A stretch of DNA of 46,295 bases from Lachnospiraceae bacterium (GCA_017618195.1 JAFZUW010000036.1:1-46295), one strand, 5' to 3'; counted from the stretch's first letter, positions 8,468 to 17,491 are shown. The notes: generated by a model from the sequence alone, not told the origin. Made by a program: numbers and translations.

Positions 8468-10516
8468 TTACAATTCTCCTCCTCGTTTCATGGAACTCAA
8501 GACGGCTTTTACCTTGCGGACCGCCTCTTCCGCCGTTGTATCGGTAAACTGCGCGCCGGCAACCGTCATGTGACCGCCGCCGCCGATCTTCTCCATGATA
8601 ACCTGCACGTTCACTTCGTCAACCGATCTCGCGCTTACGTAAATCTTTTCTTTATAAGGGGTGAAGACAAATGAGGCGCTGATCCCCTTGATCTCCATCA
8701 GATCGTTCGCAACCTGCGCGCCGAGTACGGTAGGCGACTCGACTTCCTGTGCCTCGCAGATTGCCATGGCAAAGCAGTCAAGGTAGATTTCCGTTCCCGC
8801 GATCGCCTTTGCCTTCTCCAGATATTCATTCATGTCGGTACGGAATGCCTTACGGATTCTCGTAATGTCGGCGCCGTTTCTTCTTAAGAACGCGGCCGCT
8901 TCAAACGTACGCACGCCGGTCTTCGTTAAGAAGTTGTTCGTATCGATCATAATGCCCGAATACATCGCTTCCGCTTCAAGCGGCTTGATCTTCAGACCGT
9001 CGCCGATGTACTGCAGGATTTCCGCTACGAGTTCGCATGCCGAAGAAGCGTACGGCTCGATGTAGGAAAGCTGAGCGTTCTCGATCGAATCGGTCGTCAG
9101 ACGGTGATGGTCCAAAACGATAATGTCGCGCATGTGTTCCACCAGCTCCGGACATTCGGTGATACTCGGACGGTTTACGTCGACGATGATCAGAAGGTCA
9201 TCCGGCTGCGCGATCTCAAGCGCCTTCAGATTGCTGATGAACATGTCGTCTTCGTAATCGCTGTTATTGAAGAACTGCGAGATCATCGGACGTACCGAAC
9301 TTCCGACCTCGTTGATGATGATATGCGCCTTCTTGCCGAGATGCTTTGCAATGCGGTATACGCCGACCGCGGAACCGAACGCGTCCACGTCGATATTCGA
9401 GTGCCCCATGATAAACACGACGTCGCGTGCTTCCATCATCTCGCGGAGTGCGTGCGCCTTAACTCTTGCCTTTACACGGGTGCTCTTTTCAACGGATTCG
9501 CTCTTGCCGCCGAAATAGGTAATGCTGTCGCCGTCTTTTACAACCGCCTGGTCTCCGCCTCGTCCGAGCGCCAGATCGATCGCCGCGCGGGCATATTCGT
9601 TACCGGCAGCATAGCTCGGCGCATTGACACCGAGACCGATACTCACGGTAATCATGGACTCCGCGGTACCGAGGTTTACGGAACGCACTTCCTCAAGGAT
9701 CGGGAACTTGCTGTCGATCAGCTGCGGCAGATACCGGTTCTGGAATACGAAGAAATACTTGTCCTTTTCAATCTTCTTGATAAGGGCGTTGATACCCGTC
9801 ATATATTTGTTGATCTTCTGATCGACCAAAGCGGTCAGAAGGGATCTCTTAACTTCATCAACCGTCTCGAGAACTTCGTCATAGTTGTCGATGTACAAAA
9901 GTCCGCAGATCTGGCGGTTGTCGTAGTTCTCCTGCTTCAACAGGCGGATCTCGGTTTCATCGAACAGGAACAGCGCGATCAGCGTATCGACCTTGTTTCC
10001 TTCGGGGCTCATGATCTTCTTCGTTTCCATGTCCACGCGGAGTTCCGAAGAATCCATCAGCTTCATGTGGATCCGGTAGTTCTTTCCGCCGATGGTCGTA
10101 CGGTACGTACGCTCATCTCCGGTCGTCTTCGGCAGGGAAAATGCCTTAACGTCCGGCACCAGTTCGCGGATGCTGTAGCCGCGGTGACGGTGGCTGATCT
10201 CATGGAACTGGTCGTTGTTCCAGATAACCGTACCCTCGGAATTCAAGATCGCGTAAGGCGTCTCGAGGTTTTCGAGCATCTTATGCTGAACCTTGTAATA
10301 ATCGAGTGCGAAATCGGTATAGTCCCGTAAAATGTTCGACTTATGATGAACGAAAAGGAAGATTGCGGCGGCATAATAAAGCGCGATCACAACGAACATG
10401 ACCGTGCCGGCCTGACGGCTCACAAAAAAGACCGCCACCGAAGCAACCACGAAAAGCGCTCCCAAAAGGAACGGCCACATCAGATAGATTGCAAGTCTTT
10501 CTTTCCCGAATTTCAT
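8468..10516 (-). CDS. gdpP: Cyclic-di-AMP phosphodiesterase GdpP
   Basis: This 682-residue protein has two N-terminal membrane helices (about 10-60), a PAS-like region (75-160), a degenerate GGDEF-like region (about 200-330) and a DHH-DHHA1 phosphodiesterase. Catalytic motifs are GHSNIDVDA (371-379), VDVNRPS, LDHHR, and GGGGHMTVAGA near the end. GdpP hydrolyses c-di-AMP to pApA and so affects potassium balance, wall stress and beta-lactam tolerance. The start at 10516 is preferred because AAAGGGGAAG precedes it and the next residues run into the first helix. It heads the operon with rplI and dnaB; a weak -10 (TAAAGT on the minus strand, 10562-10567) lies upstream. Confidence 0.95.
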   Translation of the reverse strand: MKFGKERLAIYLMWPFLLGALFVVASVAVFFVSRQAGTVMFVVIALYYAAAIFLFVHHKSNILRDYTDFALDYYKVQHKMLENLETPYAILNSEGTVIWNNDQFHEISHRHRGYSIRELVPDVKAFSLPKTTGDERTYRTTIGGKNYRIHMKLMDSSELRVDMETKKIMSPEGNKVDTLIALFLFDETEIRLLKQENYDNRQICGLLYIDNYDEVLETVDEVKRSLLTALVDQKINKYMTGINALIKKIEKDKYFFVFQNRYLPQLIDSKFPILEEVRSVNLGTAESMITVSIGLGVNAPSYAAGNEYARAAIDLALGRGGDQAVVKDGDSITYFGGKSESVEKSTRVKARVKAHALREMMEARDVVFIMGHSNIDVDAFGSAVGVYRIAKHLGKKAHIIINEVGSSVRPMISQFFNNSDYEDDMFISNLKALEIAQPDDLLIIVDVNRPSITECPELVEHMRDIIVLDHHRLTTDSIENAQLSYIEPYASSACELVAEILQYIGDGLKIKPLEAEAMYSGIMIDTNNFLTKTGVRTFEAAAFLRRNGADITRIRKAFRTDMNEYLEKAKAIAGTEIYLDCFAMAICEAQEVESPTVLGAQVANDLMEIKGISASFVFTPYKEKIYVSARSVDEVNVQVIMEKIGGGGHMTVAGAQFTDTTAEEAVRKVKAVLSSMKRGGEL

Positions 10517-10616
10517 AGGCTTCCCCTTTCCGCAGAAAGCAAGTCGCATCCTGCTCTATTCACTTTACCATATTCTTGCGAAAAAGGAAAGAGCGAGGAT
10601 AAAAAAACGGACCGTT

Positions 10617-10695
10617 CCGGATGCCTTCCGAGGCACCGGCAGCCGGCGAAGCGTTCCCGATAAAATGAAAAAACGGCAGCCCGGAAGGCTGCCGT
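10617..10695 (-). terminator. Tandem terminators of the amidohydrolase gene
   Basis: The first hairpin (10673-10695, ACGGCAGCC / GGCTGCCGT) is followed on the minus strand by TTTTTTCATTTT. A second (10617-10640, CCGG-TGCCT / AGGCA-CCGG) is followed by a short ACGG-T-CCGT stem and TTTTTTT. Both lie between the amidohydrolase and gdpP. Confidence 0.85.
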
Positions 10696-10705
10696 ATAAG
10701 TCATG

Positions 10706-10780
10706 TTTATTGATTGTAAAGAACCTGCTCCGCGTCATCGGCTTTATCGGCCGTAAAGAACACTCCCGCCGACGTCTGTT
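10706..10780 (-). pseudogene. Remnants of two amidohydrolase C-terminal tails
   Basis: Downstream of the amidohydrolase stop, reading the minus strand in another frame, 10751-10777 plus a stop encodes VGGSVLYGR, and 10710-10745 plus a stop encodes ADDAEQVLYNQ. The intact gene ends HDNAERILYGR. Both short segments end with a stop codon at the matching place, and the DNA shares TTCTTTAC / TCCTTTAC and GACGCGGA / AACGCGGA cores. The best explanation is tail ends left by deletions between tandem copies of related amidohydrolase genes. Confidence 0.55.
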
Positions 10781-11569
10781 CTACCGGCCGTAAAGGATGC
10801 GTTCCGCGTTGTCGTGCGTCATCAGCTTCATTTCGTCTTCCGTAAGGCCGAGGCTCTTAAGACGGTTGAGTTCGTCCGCGGGAGACCACATCGGATAATC
10901 GGATCCGAACAGGAAGCGCTCCGCGCCGTAGATGCGGATCAGCTCTTTCGAGCGGCGCGCACCGAGGTACATCATCGAGCTGCTGCAGTCAAGGAAGCAG
11001 TTTGTATCAAGCAGATATTCAAGCGCGAGATCCTGCACGCTCCAGCCGCCGAAATGCGCTGCAATGAATGTGAGTTTCGGGAACTCGTTCAAAACCTTAC
11101 GGACACGCTCGGGCGAATCGTAATCATAGCGGTAATCGCCGCAGTGCACAAGGATCGGAAGCCTTCCCTGAATGCAGTCATACACTTCGAACATGCGGGG
11201 GTCATCCAGGTAAAACCGCTGCGAATCGGGGTGGATCTTCACGCCCGAAAGGCCGAGCGAGATCATGCGCTCGATCTCGTCGCATTTGCCTTCGTAATCC
11301 GCGTGGATCGTACCGAAGCCCACGAAACGGCCGGGATACGCCTTCACGGTCTCGGAGATAAAGTCATTTACGCTCTGCACCTGCTTCGCGCCGGTTGCAA
11401 CGGAGTGAACGATAAATGTGTCGATTCCGGCCTCGTCACCCGCCTTGATAAGACCGGGAACGGTTCCGTCCTCCGTCATTTTGATGCTGTAGAAATTGCC
11501 TACGCCTTCCACTGCCTTCTGCGCAATCTTCTCGGGATAGATGTGCGCATGAAAATCGTAAATCTTCAT
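10781..11569 (-). CDS. Amidohydrolase family protein (TIM-barrel metal hydrolase)
   Basis: The 262-residue protein is of the amidohydrolase-2 (PF04909) type. All expected metal or catalytic residues are visible: HAH near the N-terminus (DFHAHIYPEK), LVHCGD, AAHFGG, and the Asp in FGSDYPMW. Relatives include aminocarboxymuconate-semialdehyde and gamma-resorcylate decarboxylases and many uncharacterised hydrolases, so the substrate is unknown. GAAAGGAACC precedes the ATG. The gene lies downstream of the zinc-ribbon membrane protein gene, separated by that gene's terminator. Tail-like remnants of further copies follow its stop codon. Confidence 0.85.
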   Translation of the reverse strand: MKIYDFHAHIYPEKIAQKAVEGVGNFYSIKMTEDGTVPGLIKAGDEAGIDTFIVHSVATGAKQVQSVNDFISETVKAYPGRFVGFGTIHADYEGKCDEIERMISLGLSGVKIHPDSQRFYLDDPRMFEVYDCIQGRLPILVHCGDYRYDYDSPERVRKVLNEFPKLTFIAAHFGGWSVQDLALEYLLDTNCFLDCSSSMMYLGARRSKELIRIYGAERFLFGSDYPMWSPADELNRLKSLGLTEDEMKLMTHDNAERILYGR

Positions 11570-11585
11570 ATGGTTCCTTTCACAT

Positions 11586-11611
11586 AAAAAGAGCCGCCCG
11601 TCCGGCAGCTC
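11586..11611 (-). terminator. Terminator of the zinc-ribbon membrane protein gene
   Basis: Minus-strand stem GAGCTGCC / GGCGGCTC (11604-11611 and 11591-11598, one G-U pair) followed by TTTTTATG. Confidence 0.8.
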
Positions 11612-11625
11612 GGGTTAATCTATGG

Positions 11626-12075
11626 TTATTGTCCCGCGGAGGTGTTCATCTGCTCGAGCATTTTGTTATACTCGGCAAGCAGCTCCGGGTTCGACTGCAC
11701 ATACATGTAGAACAGCCACAAAGCGATCACGGCGATCACCAGAAAGAGCAGGAAACCTTTCGCGAAGGCTCTGCGCTCTTCGGTCGCATTGGCTCCGAAC
11801 GCACTGATCGATGCAATCACCAAAAAAGCGATCCACCCGTACAGCGGGATCAGAAGCAGCAGGAACATGCCTAGCCACTGCATCGTCGTAAACGGACGCT
11901 TCACCACGGTAGGATCGGTTACGGCAGCGGATTCCGCGTTTCCTTCACCGGACACGGTCTCTTTTCTTACGTTCTCGAGCGCGCTGCCGTCTTCCCGCAG
12001 CGATGCCCCGCAATAGTAACAGAAATTAGCTTCTTCGAGCGGATTCTTACGTCCGCAATTCTTGCAAACTTCCAT
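11626..12075 (-). CDS. Zinc-ribbon membrane protein, unknown function
   Basis: This 149-residue protein starts with a four-cysteine zinc ribbon (CKNCG and CYYCG, residues 4-23), then a polar linker, then two hydrophobic segments (about 66-88 and 104-125) and a short amphipathic tail. The pattern is common in Clostridia, where such proteins lack assigned roles. GGAGG lies upstream of the start. The cytoplasmic zinc ribbon with a membrane anchor resembles, in layout only, the N-terminus of the large acidic protein encoded at 35557-38247. Confidence 0.8.
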   Translation of the reverse strand: MEVCKNCGRKNPLEEANFCYYCGASLREDGSALENVRKETVSGEGNAESAAVTDPTVVKRPFTTMQWLGMFLLLLIPLYGWIAFLVIASISAFGANATEERRAFAKGFLLFLVIAVIALWLFYMYVQSNPELLAEYNKMLEQMNTSAGQ

Positions 12076-12106
12076 GCGAGCCTCCGGTAAATTTCATACT
12101 TTCCGC

Positions 12107-12135
12107 ATTATAGCATATGTTCCGCGAAAAATGAA
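12107..12135 (-). promoter_or_regulatory. Promoter of the zinc-ribbon membrane protein gene
   Basis: On the minus strand a perfect TATAAT (12107-12112) with a weak -35 TTCATT (12130-12135) at 17 nt. Confidence 0.55.
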
Positions 12136-12227
12136 GCGATTTCTCGGGGAAATACCCATTTTCCGAAAAGACGGCGTTTCCGCCCGCGAAAGTACGCCTC
12201 CGCGCGGGAGAATCTTACAGTGAAAAC

Positions 12228-12256
12228 TTGTTTTTCGCGCGTGCACGGAGTATAAT
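12228..12256 (+). promoter_or_regulatory. Promoter of trkA-trkH
   Basis: TTGTTT (12228-12233), 17 nt, TATAAT (12251-12256), about 30 nt before the trkA start. A CCCGCG...CGCGGG hairpin lies just upstream (about 12183-12207). I see no recognisable c-di-AMP (ydaO) riboswitch in the 213-bp gap. Confidence 0.75.
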
Positions 12257-12288
12257 AGTATGCAGAATTTTCCCGGAAGGATTGAATT

Positions 12289-13674
12289 ATGAGCAAGCTG
12301 AATTCAAGAAAAGACGGATTAAATATCATTATCGTCGGCGGAGGCAAGATCGGAAGCACGCTGATCGAGCAGCTCTATAAGGAAGGGCACGACATTACCG
12401 TTATCGATACGAGCGCCGCAACGATCCAGTCGCTGACCGATTCTTACGACGTCATGGGTCTTGTCGGAAACGGCGCAAGCTACACCGTACAGATGGAGGC
12501 CGGCGTTGAGACTGCCGACCTGATCATAGCGGTTACCGATTCGGACGAGCTGAACCTTCTGTGCTGCACCGTTGCCAAGATGGTCGGACACTGCGCCGCG
12601 ATTGCCCGCGTACGTACCCCCGACTACAGCCGCGAGGTTCCGTATCTTCGTGAGAAGCTCGGCCTTGCCATGGTCATCAATCCCGAGTTCGAAACCGCAA
12701 AGGAAATCTCACGTATCCTTTCCCTTCCGTCTGCGCTTGAGGTCAACTCATTTGCCCACGGGCAGGCCGAAATGATCAAGTTCAAGATTCCCGAAGGCAA
12801 CATGATCGACGGGCGTTCCATCGCCGACCTCGGCAAATCCATCATCGCAAGCATGGTCGTCTGTGTTGTGGAACGCGGCGGCGAAGTATACATTCCTTCC
12901 GGTAATTTTGTCGTAAAGAGCGGCGACACGCTTTCCTTCATCGCGTCCCGGAAGGACGTCGTCTCCTTCCTGCAGCAGATTGGTATTCCGACGAAGCACG
13001 TCCGCGATACGATGATCATCGGCGGCGGCAAAGCTGCCTACTACCTTGCTTCCTCGCTTCTCCATCAGGGCATTTCCGTGAAGATTATCGAGTCGAACCG
13101 CGCCCGCAGCGAGGAATTAAGCATTCTCCTTCCGAAGGCCAATGTAATCTGCGGCGACGGTACGGATGAAGACCTTCTGATCGAGGAAGGCATCCGTTCG
13201 ACCGACTCGTTTGTTCCGCTTACCGGAAGCGACGAGGAGAACATTCTCCTTACCTTAAACGCCAAGAAGATTTCCGACGCGAAGGTCATCACCAAGATCA
13301 ACCACCTGAATTTCAAGGGTGTTGTCGCGAGTCTTGAGCTCGGAAGCGTCATCTACCCGCGCTACCTCTGTTCCGAGGCGATCGTCGCTTATGTCCGTGC
13401 GAAGAACGAATCCCGCAACAGTAATATCGAGACGCTTTACCACCTTGCGGACCACCGCGTGGAAGCGCTTGAATTTGAAGTATCCGAGGAGTCTCCGGTC
13501 ACCGGCACCCCTCTGTACCGTTTGAATAAAAAGGACAATCTGCTGATCGCCTGCATCAACCGAGACGGCAAGATCATCATTCCCTCCGGTCAGGATATGA
13601 TTGAAGTAGGCGATGAGGTTACGGTCGTTACGACGCACTCCGGCTTCCGCGATCTGCAGGATATACTCGCTTAA
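12289..13674 (+). CDS. trkA: Trk potassium uptake regulator TrkA
   Basis: The 461-residue protein has the duplicated RCK_N-RCK_C layout of TrkA. Two dinucleotide-binding loops are visible: IIVGGGKIGSTL (about 12-23) and MIIGGGKAAYYL (about 243-254). Each is followed by an RCK_C ligand domain; the second ends the protein. TrkA binds NAD(H)/ATP and gates the TrkH channel at the inner face of the membrane; RCK_C domains of some Firmicute potassium transporters bind c-di-AMP. CGGAAGGATTG precedes the ATG. trkH follows after 71 bp on the same strand. Confidence 0.95.
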   Translation: MSKLNSRKDGLNIIIVGGGKIGSTLIEQLYKEGHDITVIDTSAATIQSLTDSYDVMGLVGNGASYTVQMEAGVETADLIIAVTDSDELNLLCCTVAKMVGHCAAIARVRTPDYSREVPYLREKLGLAMVINPEFETAKEISRILSLPSALEVNSFAHGQAEMIKFKIPEGNMIDGRSIADLGKSIIASMVVCVVERGGEVYIPSGNFVVKSGDTLSFIASRKDVVSFLQQIGIPTKHVRDTMIIGGGKAAYYLASSLLHQGISVKIIESNRARSEELSILLPKANVICGDGTDEDLLIEEGIRSTDSFVPLTGSDEENILLTLNAKKISDAKVITKINHLNFKGVVASLELGSVIYPRYLCSEAIVAYVRAKNESRNSNIETLYHLADHRVEALEFEVSEESPVTGTPLYRLNKKDNLLIACINRDGKIIIPSGQDMIEVGDEVTVVTTHSGFRDLQDILA

Positions 13675-13745
13675 TATACGGGACATTCCCGTTTCCATAC
13701 CATTTTCACAGACGGTTCCTTCGGGAGCCGCCGGGAGGTTTTTGA

Positions 13746-15215
13746 ATGAATCGCGCGATGATTCGCAACATACTGGGATCGGTACTTGAAATCGAAGCCG
13801 CACTGCTTCTGATTCCCGTACTTACCGCTTTATGGTATCGGGAAAATGTCGGCTGGTTTTATCTCGGAACCGCCCTTTTGTGTTTTCTGACCGGATATCT
13901 GTTCCGTGTCCGCAAAGCAAAGGATACGGTCTTCTATCTGAAGGAAGGCTGCGTCATTACCGGTCTGAGCTGGGTTCTGATGTCCGCCTTCGGATGTCTC
14001 CCGCTTTTCGCAAGCAGCGAGATTCCGCGCTTTGAAGACGCCCTTTTCGAAACGATCTCCGGCTTCACGACAACCGGAGCCTCGATTGTTCCGGCGGTTG
14101 AGGAATTGTCCCACACGGCTCTTATGTGGCGAAGCCTGACGCACTGGATCGGCGGTATGGGCGTACTCGTATTTTTGCTTGCGATCATGCCTTCAAGCGG
14201 CAGTTCGCACATGAACATCATGCGTGCGGAAAGCCCGGGGCCTTCGGTCGGCAAGCTCGTTCCGAAGGTTCGCGCCACCGCGAAGATCCTGTACCGGATC
14301 TATTTCGGCATGACCGTACTCGAGATCGTCCTTCTGCTGTTCGGCGGCATGACGTTCTTCGAAGCGCTCAACACAAGCCTTGCGACTGCCGGAACCGGCG
14401 GATTCGGCATCAAAAACGACAGCCTGTTAAGCTTTTCGCCGTATATCCAGTGGGTTGTCGCAATCTTCATGATCCTGTTCGGAATTAACTTCAACGTCTT
14501 CTATCTGCTTCTGTTCGGGCAGGTGAAGAAAGCTCTCAAATGCGAAGAGCTCCGTGCGTATCTCGCTTTGATCTGCGGCGCCGTAGTCATCGTATTTTTC
14601 AACATCATTCATATGATCGGAAATGCGGCGGACGCGCTGCGGCACTCCGTATTTACCGTCGGATCGCTCATTTCCTCAACCGGTTTTGCGACGCTTGACT
14701 TCGATACCTGGCCGGCGACCTCGCGAACCATCCTTGTCATGTGCATGTTCGTCGGCGCCTGTGCCGGAAGTACGGGCGGCGGCATTAAAGTATCCCGTAT
14801 GGTCATTGCGATCAAAACCGTATTCAAGGAGCTGAACTCCTATATTCATCCGAAGTCGGTGCGGAAGATCCGTTTCGAGGATAAGCCGGTGGAACATGAA
14901 GTCGTTCGTGCGGTTAACGTGTATCTGATCACGTTCTTCATCATCTTTACGGCTTCCATCCTGCTTGTTTCACTCGAAGGAAAGGATCTGGTCACCAACT
15001 TTGCCGCGGTTATCGCAACGATGAACAATATCGGACCCGGACTTGAAATGGTCGGACCGACCAAGAACTTCGCGCATTTCAACGTTCTGAGTAAATTTGT
15101 GCTGATGTTTGACATGCTTGCCGGCCGGCTCGAGCTGTTCCCGATGCTGCTCCTGTTCCACCCGGGAATCATCAAGGCTTTCTTCCGGAAAAGCAATGTA
15201 AAGGAATCACAGTAA
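13746..15215 (+). CDS. trkH: Trk-type potassium channel subunit TrkH
   Basis: The 489-residue polytopic protein has the four-fold P-loop pattern of Trk/Ktr channels. Filter glycines are seen in TTTGASIV (first), TAGTGGFG (second), SSTGFATLD (third) and NNIGPGLEM (fourth). It forms the membrane pore for potassium uptake with TrkA as its cytoplasmic gate. GGGAGG lies upstream of the start. It ends the trkAH operon, followed by an intrinsic terminator. Confidence 0.95.
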   Translation: MNRAMIRNILGSVLEIEAALLLIPVLTALWYRENVGWFYLGTALLCFLTGYLFRVRKAKDTVFYLKEGCVITGLSWVLMSAFGCLPLFASSEIPRFEDALFETISGFTTTGASIVPAVEELSHTALMWRSLTHWIGGMGVLVFLLAIMPSSGSSHMNIMRAESPGPSVGKLVPKVRATAKILYRIYFGMTVLEIVLLLFGGMTFFEALNTSLATAGTGGFGIKNDSLLSFSPYIQWVVAIFMILFGINFNVFYLLLFGQVKKALKCEELRAYLALICGAVVIVFFNIIHMIGNAADALRHSVFTVGSLISSTGFATLDFDTWPATSRTILVMCMFVGACAGSTGGGIKVSRMVIAIKTVFKELNSYIHPKSVRKIRFEDKPVEHEVVRAVNVYLITFFIIFTASILLVSLEGKDLVTNFAAVIATMNNIGPGLEMVGPTKNFAHFNVLSKFVLMFDMLAGRLELFPMLLLFHPGIIKAFFRKSNVKESQ

Positions 15216-15218
15216 TCA

Positions 15219-15251
15219 AAAAGCGTCGGGATAATGATCCGGCGCTTTTTT
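15219..15251 (+). terminator. trkAH terminator
   Basis: Stem AAAAGCGTCGG / CCGGCGCTTTT (15219-15229, 15239-15249, one G-U pair) running into a T-tract. Confidence 0.85.
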
Positions 15252-15276
15252 ATGTAATGTGCGGAAAGGAGGTTTC

Positions 15277-16473
15277 ATGGAACGGCTGATCTTTCATGTG
15301 GATGTAAACAGTGCCTTTCTGTCCTGGACCTCCGTCAAGAGGCTTCAGAACGGCTTATCCGACCTGCGCCTCGTTCCGTCCGTCATCGGCGGAGAGTCGG
15401 GCACCCGGAGCGGAATCGTGCTTGCGAAATCCATTCCCGCGAAACAGTTCCGCATCGAAACCGCCGAGCCGGTATCGCTTGCCCTCAGAAAATGCCCCTC
15501 GCTGGTTGTCGAACCGCCCGATTTCCAATGGTACCGGCAGTGTTCGAAAGCGTTCAAGGATATATGCCGCAGCTACGCTCCCGCCGTTGAGGAATACTCG
15601 ATCGACGAGGTCTTTCTCGATATGACCGGCACGAACCGCATCTATCCTGACCCGGTCAAGACGGCTTACGAAATCAAGGACCGCATCAAAAACGAACTCG
15701 GTTTCACGGTCAACATCGGAATCGGTCCGAACAAGCTTCTCGCCAAGATGGCGGGCGATTTCGAGAAGCCGGACAAGGTGCATACCCTTTTCCGTGATGA
15801 GATTCCAGCGAAGATGTGGCCGCTTCCGGTACGCGACCTTTTATACTGCGGCAAATCATCCGCCGAACGGCTCAACAACGGCGGCATCTATACGATCGGG
15901 GAGCTGGCAAATGCGAACCTTGACGACCTGAAGAAGCTGATGGGCGAAAAAGGCGGCGAATTCCTGCACCGCTTTGCAAACGGCGAAGACACAAGCGAAG
16001 TGACCGAAGAATACGGTGACGCCAAGAGCTACAGCATCGTAACGACCGAAGAGGAAGACATCTCCGATTACGAACGTGCCGACCGGATCCTTCTCGAGCT
16101 TACCGACCGTGTGTCGAAGAGGCTCCGGCGCGACGGCATGCGGACGACCTGCATTTCCGTGACCGTCCGCTATCTGGATTTTAAGACACGCTCCCATCAG
16201 AAGAAGCTTGACGAACCGACCGACATCTCGCTTGAAATCCACGAAATCGGCAAGCAGCTGCTGCGCGGTCTTTGGGACGGTAAGACGCCGCTCCGCCTGA
16301 TCGGAATTGCGCTCAATGACGTTACCAAGGACGATGTCACACAGCTTTCCCTGTTCCCCGAAGACAATGCCCGGCGTGAGAAGCGCCGTAAGATTGACAA
16401 GACGATGGACGACATTCTGGACCGGTTCGGAAAAGGAAGTTTGAAACGCGGTTCCGGACTTGAGAAGAAATAA
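15277..16473 (+). CDS. dinB: Y-family DNA polymerase (DNA polymerase IV type)
   Basis: The 398-residue protein has the Y-family catalytic residues: HVDVNSAF (Asp7 region) and YSIDEVFLDMT with the SIDE motif. Thumb and little-finger domains follow. QLSLF at 356-360 is a textbook beta-clamp binding motif, which supports a functional translesion polymerase. The start at 15277 is chosen because AAAGGAGG lies 5-12 nt upstream and because the family starts a few residues before the first catalytic Asp. There is no visible LexA (Cheo-box) site in the short upstream region, so SOS control is not evident here. Confidence 0.9.
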   Translation: MERLIFHVDVNSAFLSWTSVKRLQNGLSDLRLVPSVIGGESGTRSGIVLAKSIPAKQFRIETAEPVSLALRKCPSLVVEPPDFQWYRQCSKAFKDICRSYAPAVEEYSIDEVFLDMTGTNRIYPDPVKTAYEIKDRIKNELGFTVNIGIGPNKLLAKMAGDFEKPDKVHTLFRDEIPAKMWPLPVRDLLYCGKSSAERLNNGGIYTIGELANANLDDLKKLMGEKGGEFLHRFANGEDTSEVTEEYGDAKSYSIVTTEEEDISDYERADRILLELTDRVSKRLRRDGMRTTCISVTVRYLDFKTRSHQKKLDEPTDISLEIHEIGKQLLRGLWDGKTPLRLIGIALNDVTKDDVTQLSLFPEDNARREKRRKIDKTMDDILDRFGKGSLKRGSGLEKK

Positions 16474-16523
16474 TCGGGAAGCGATTCGGGACGGACGGGC
16501 AAAACTCCGTCAAGACGCAGAAA

Positions 16524-16555
16524 CCCCCTGCCGCGATACGGCAGGGGGACTTTTT
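16524..16555 (+). terminator. Terminator between dinB and the convergent membrane protein gene
   Basis: Perfect 10-bp stem CCCCCTGCCG / CGGCAGGGGG (16524-16533, 16539-16548) followed by ACTTTTT. Confidence 0.9.
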
Positions 16556-16567
16556 CGGGTTAATTCA

Positions 16568-17224
16568 TCAGAACAACGAGAACACGTACAGCATCAGGAG
16601 CAACTCCCCGAGGAGCAGGGCCATAAACACGGCAAAGAACACTTTGCCCCGGGTTTCATACAGCTGCACTTCGAGCGATCCGGTCCGGTAGAGGATTGCA
16701 ATCACAACGGCTCCGACAAGCGGAACCAGTCCTAAAATCATCAGAAGCAGCCCGTTTCGGAACCCGTTTACATCCAAAAATTGTTCCTTCTCGGTCCGTA
16801 GGATATAGTATTTCAATTCCTTTCCGATAACCAATTTTGCATCCCCGGACAGGTCCCGGACATACCCTTCCACCTTGATGCTTCCGTTCTTCGCCAAACC
16901 TTCCGAATCAAAGTTTTCTTTGACCCAGTTCTTGTCCGCGCGGACGACTATCACAACAGCGTCCTCCGTTAGTGCCAGATAGTAATACTCGGTCGTGATC
17001 GGGAATATGTGTATGAACCGGTGCTTGATCGTGCAGATCGGCTCCATATATGCTTCTGTTACATTTGCCGTCACCCAGCCGTGCTGATAAACGGACAGAC
17101 TATCCGATTTGGCCAGTGCGTGCGGACTCTTCTGAAGGTACATCATCCTTCCTCCGGCAAATGCCGCGATTATAAATCCCAATACAATGATTACACACGC
17201 TATTATCGGCCCTGCCTTTTTCAT
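16568..17224 (-). CDS. Uncharacterised membrane protein
   Basis: I do not recognise this 218-residue protein. It has one N-terminal membrane helix (about 5-25), a roughly 125-residue polar domain, and two C-terminal helices (about 165-185 and 195-218), consistent with an extracytoplasmic domain held between membrane segments. The start at 17224 is chosen for the GGAG ribosome site and because upstream residues of the frame are not signal-like. It has its own consensus promoter and is monocistronic. Confidence 0.75.
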   Translation of the reverse strand: MKKAGPIIACVIIVLGFIIAAFAGGRMMYLQKSPHALAKSDSLSVYQHGWVTANVTEAYMEPICTIKHRFIHIFPITTEYYYLALTEDAVVIVVRADKNWVKENFDSEGLAKNGSIKVEGYVRDLSGDAKLVIGKELKYYILRTEKEQFLDVNGFRNGLLLMILGLVPLVGAVVIAILYRTGSLEVQLYETRGKVFFAVFMALLLGELLLMLYVFSLF

Positions 17225-17269
17225 CCCCGTTCTCCTCTCATATGCGCAAGATTTCTTCGAATCAATGCC

Positions 17270-17298
17270 ATAGTAACCCAATCCGAAAGGAAAGTCAA
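17270..17298 (-). promoter_or_regulatory. Promoter of the 16568-17224 membrane protein gene
   Basis: On the minus strand TTGACT (17293-17298), 17 nt, TACTAT (17270-17275). The remaining upstream sequence to 17420 holds an ACGCGG...CCGCGT inverted repeat (17367-17385) and no gene that I can support. Confidence 0.8.
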
Positions 17299-17420
17299 CA
17301 AAGTGCATTTCCCCGGACAGGAATCTTCTCTTTGGGAGAAACCTGCAAGGCACAAAGCACGTCACGCGGGCGGCAGCCGCGTACGAAAGGACCCAACCAT
17401 AAAGAGTTTCCCCACAGACA

Positions 17421-17452
17421 CAAAGAAAGAGCCTGCCGCCTAGGCGACAGGC
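17421..17452 (-). terminator. hsp20 terminator
   Basis: Minus-strand stem GCCTGTCGCC / GGCGGCAGGC (17443-17452, 17431-17440, one mismatch) followed by TCTTTCTTT. Confidence 0.8.
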
Positions 17453-17491
17453 CCTTCCGCTTTATTTGGGGGTAAAGTTAATGGGGGGATG

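Noticed and set aside
12113-12227. Possible c-di-AMP riboswitch before trkA
   Set aside because: The gap is GC-rich with one hairpin, but I could not find the conserved ydaO-type core.
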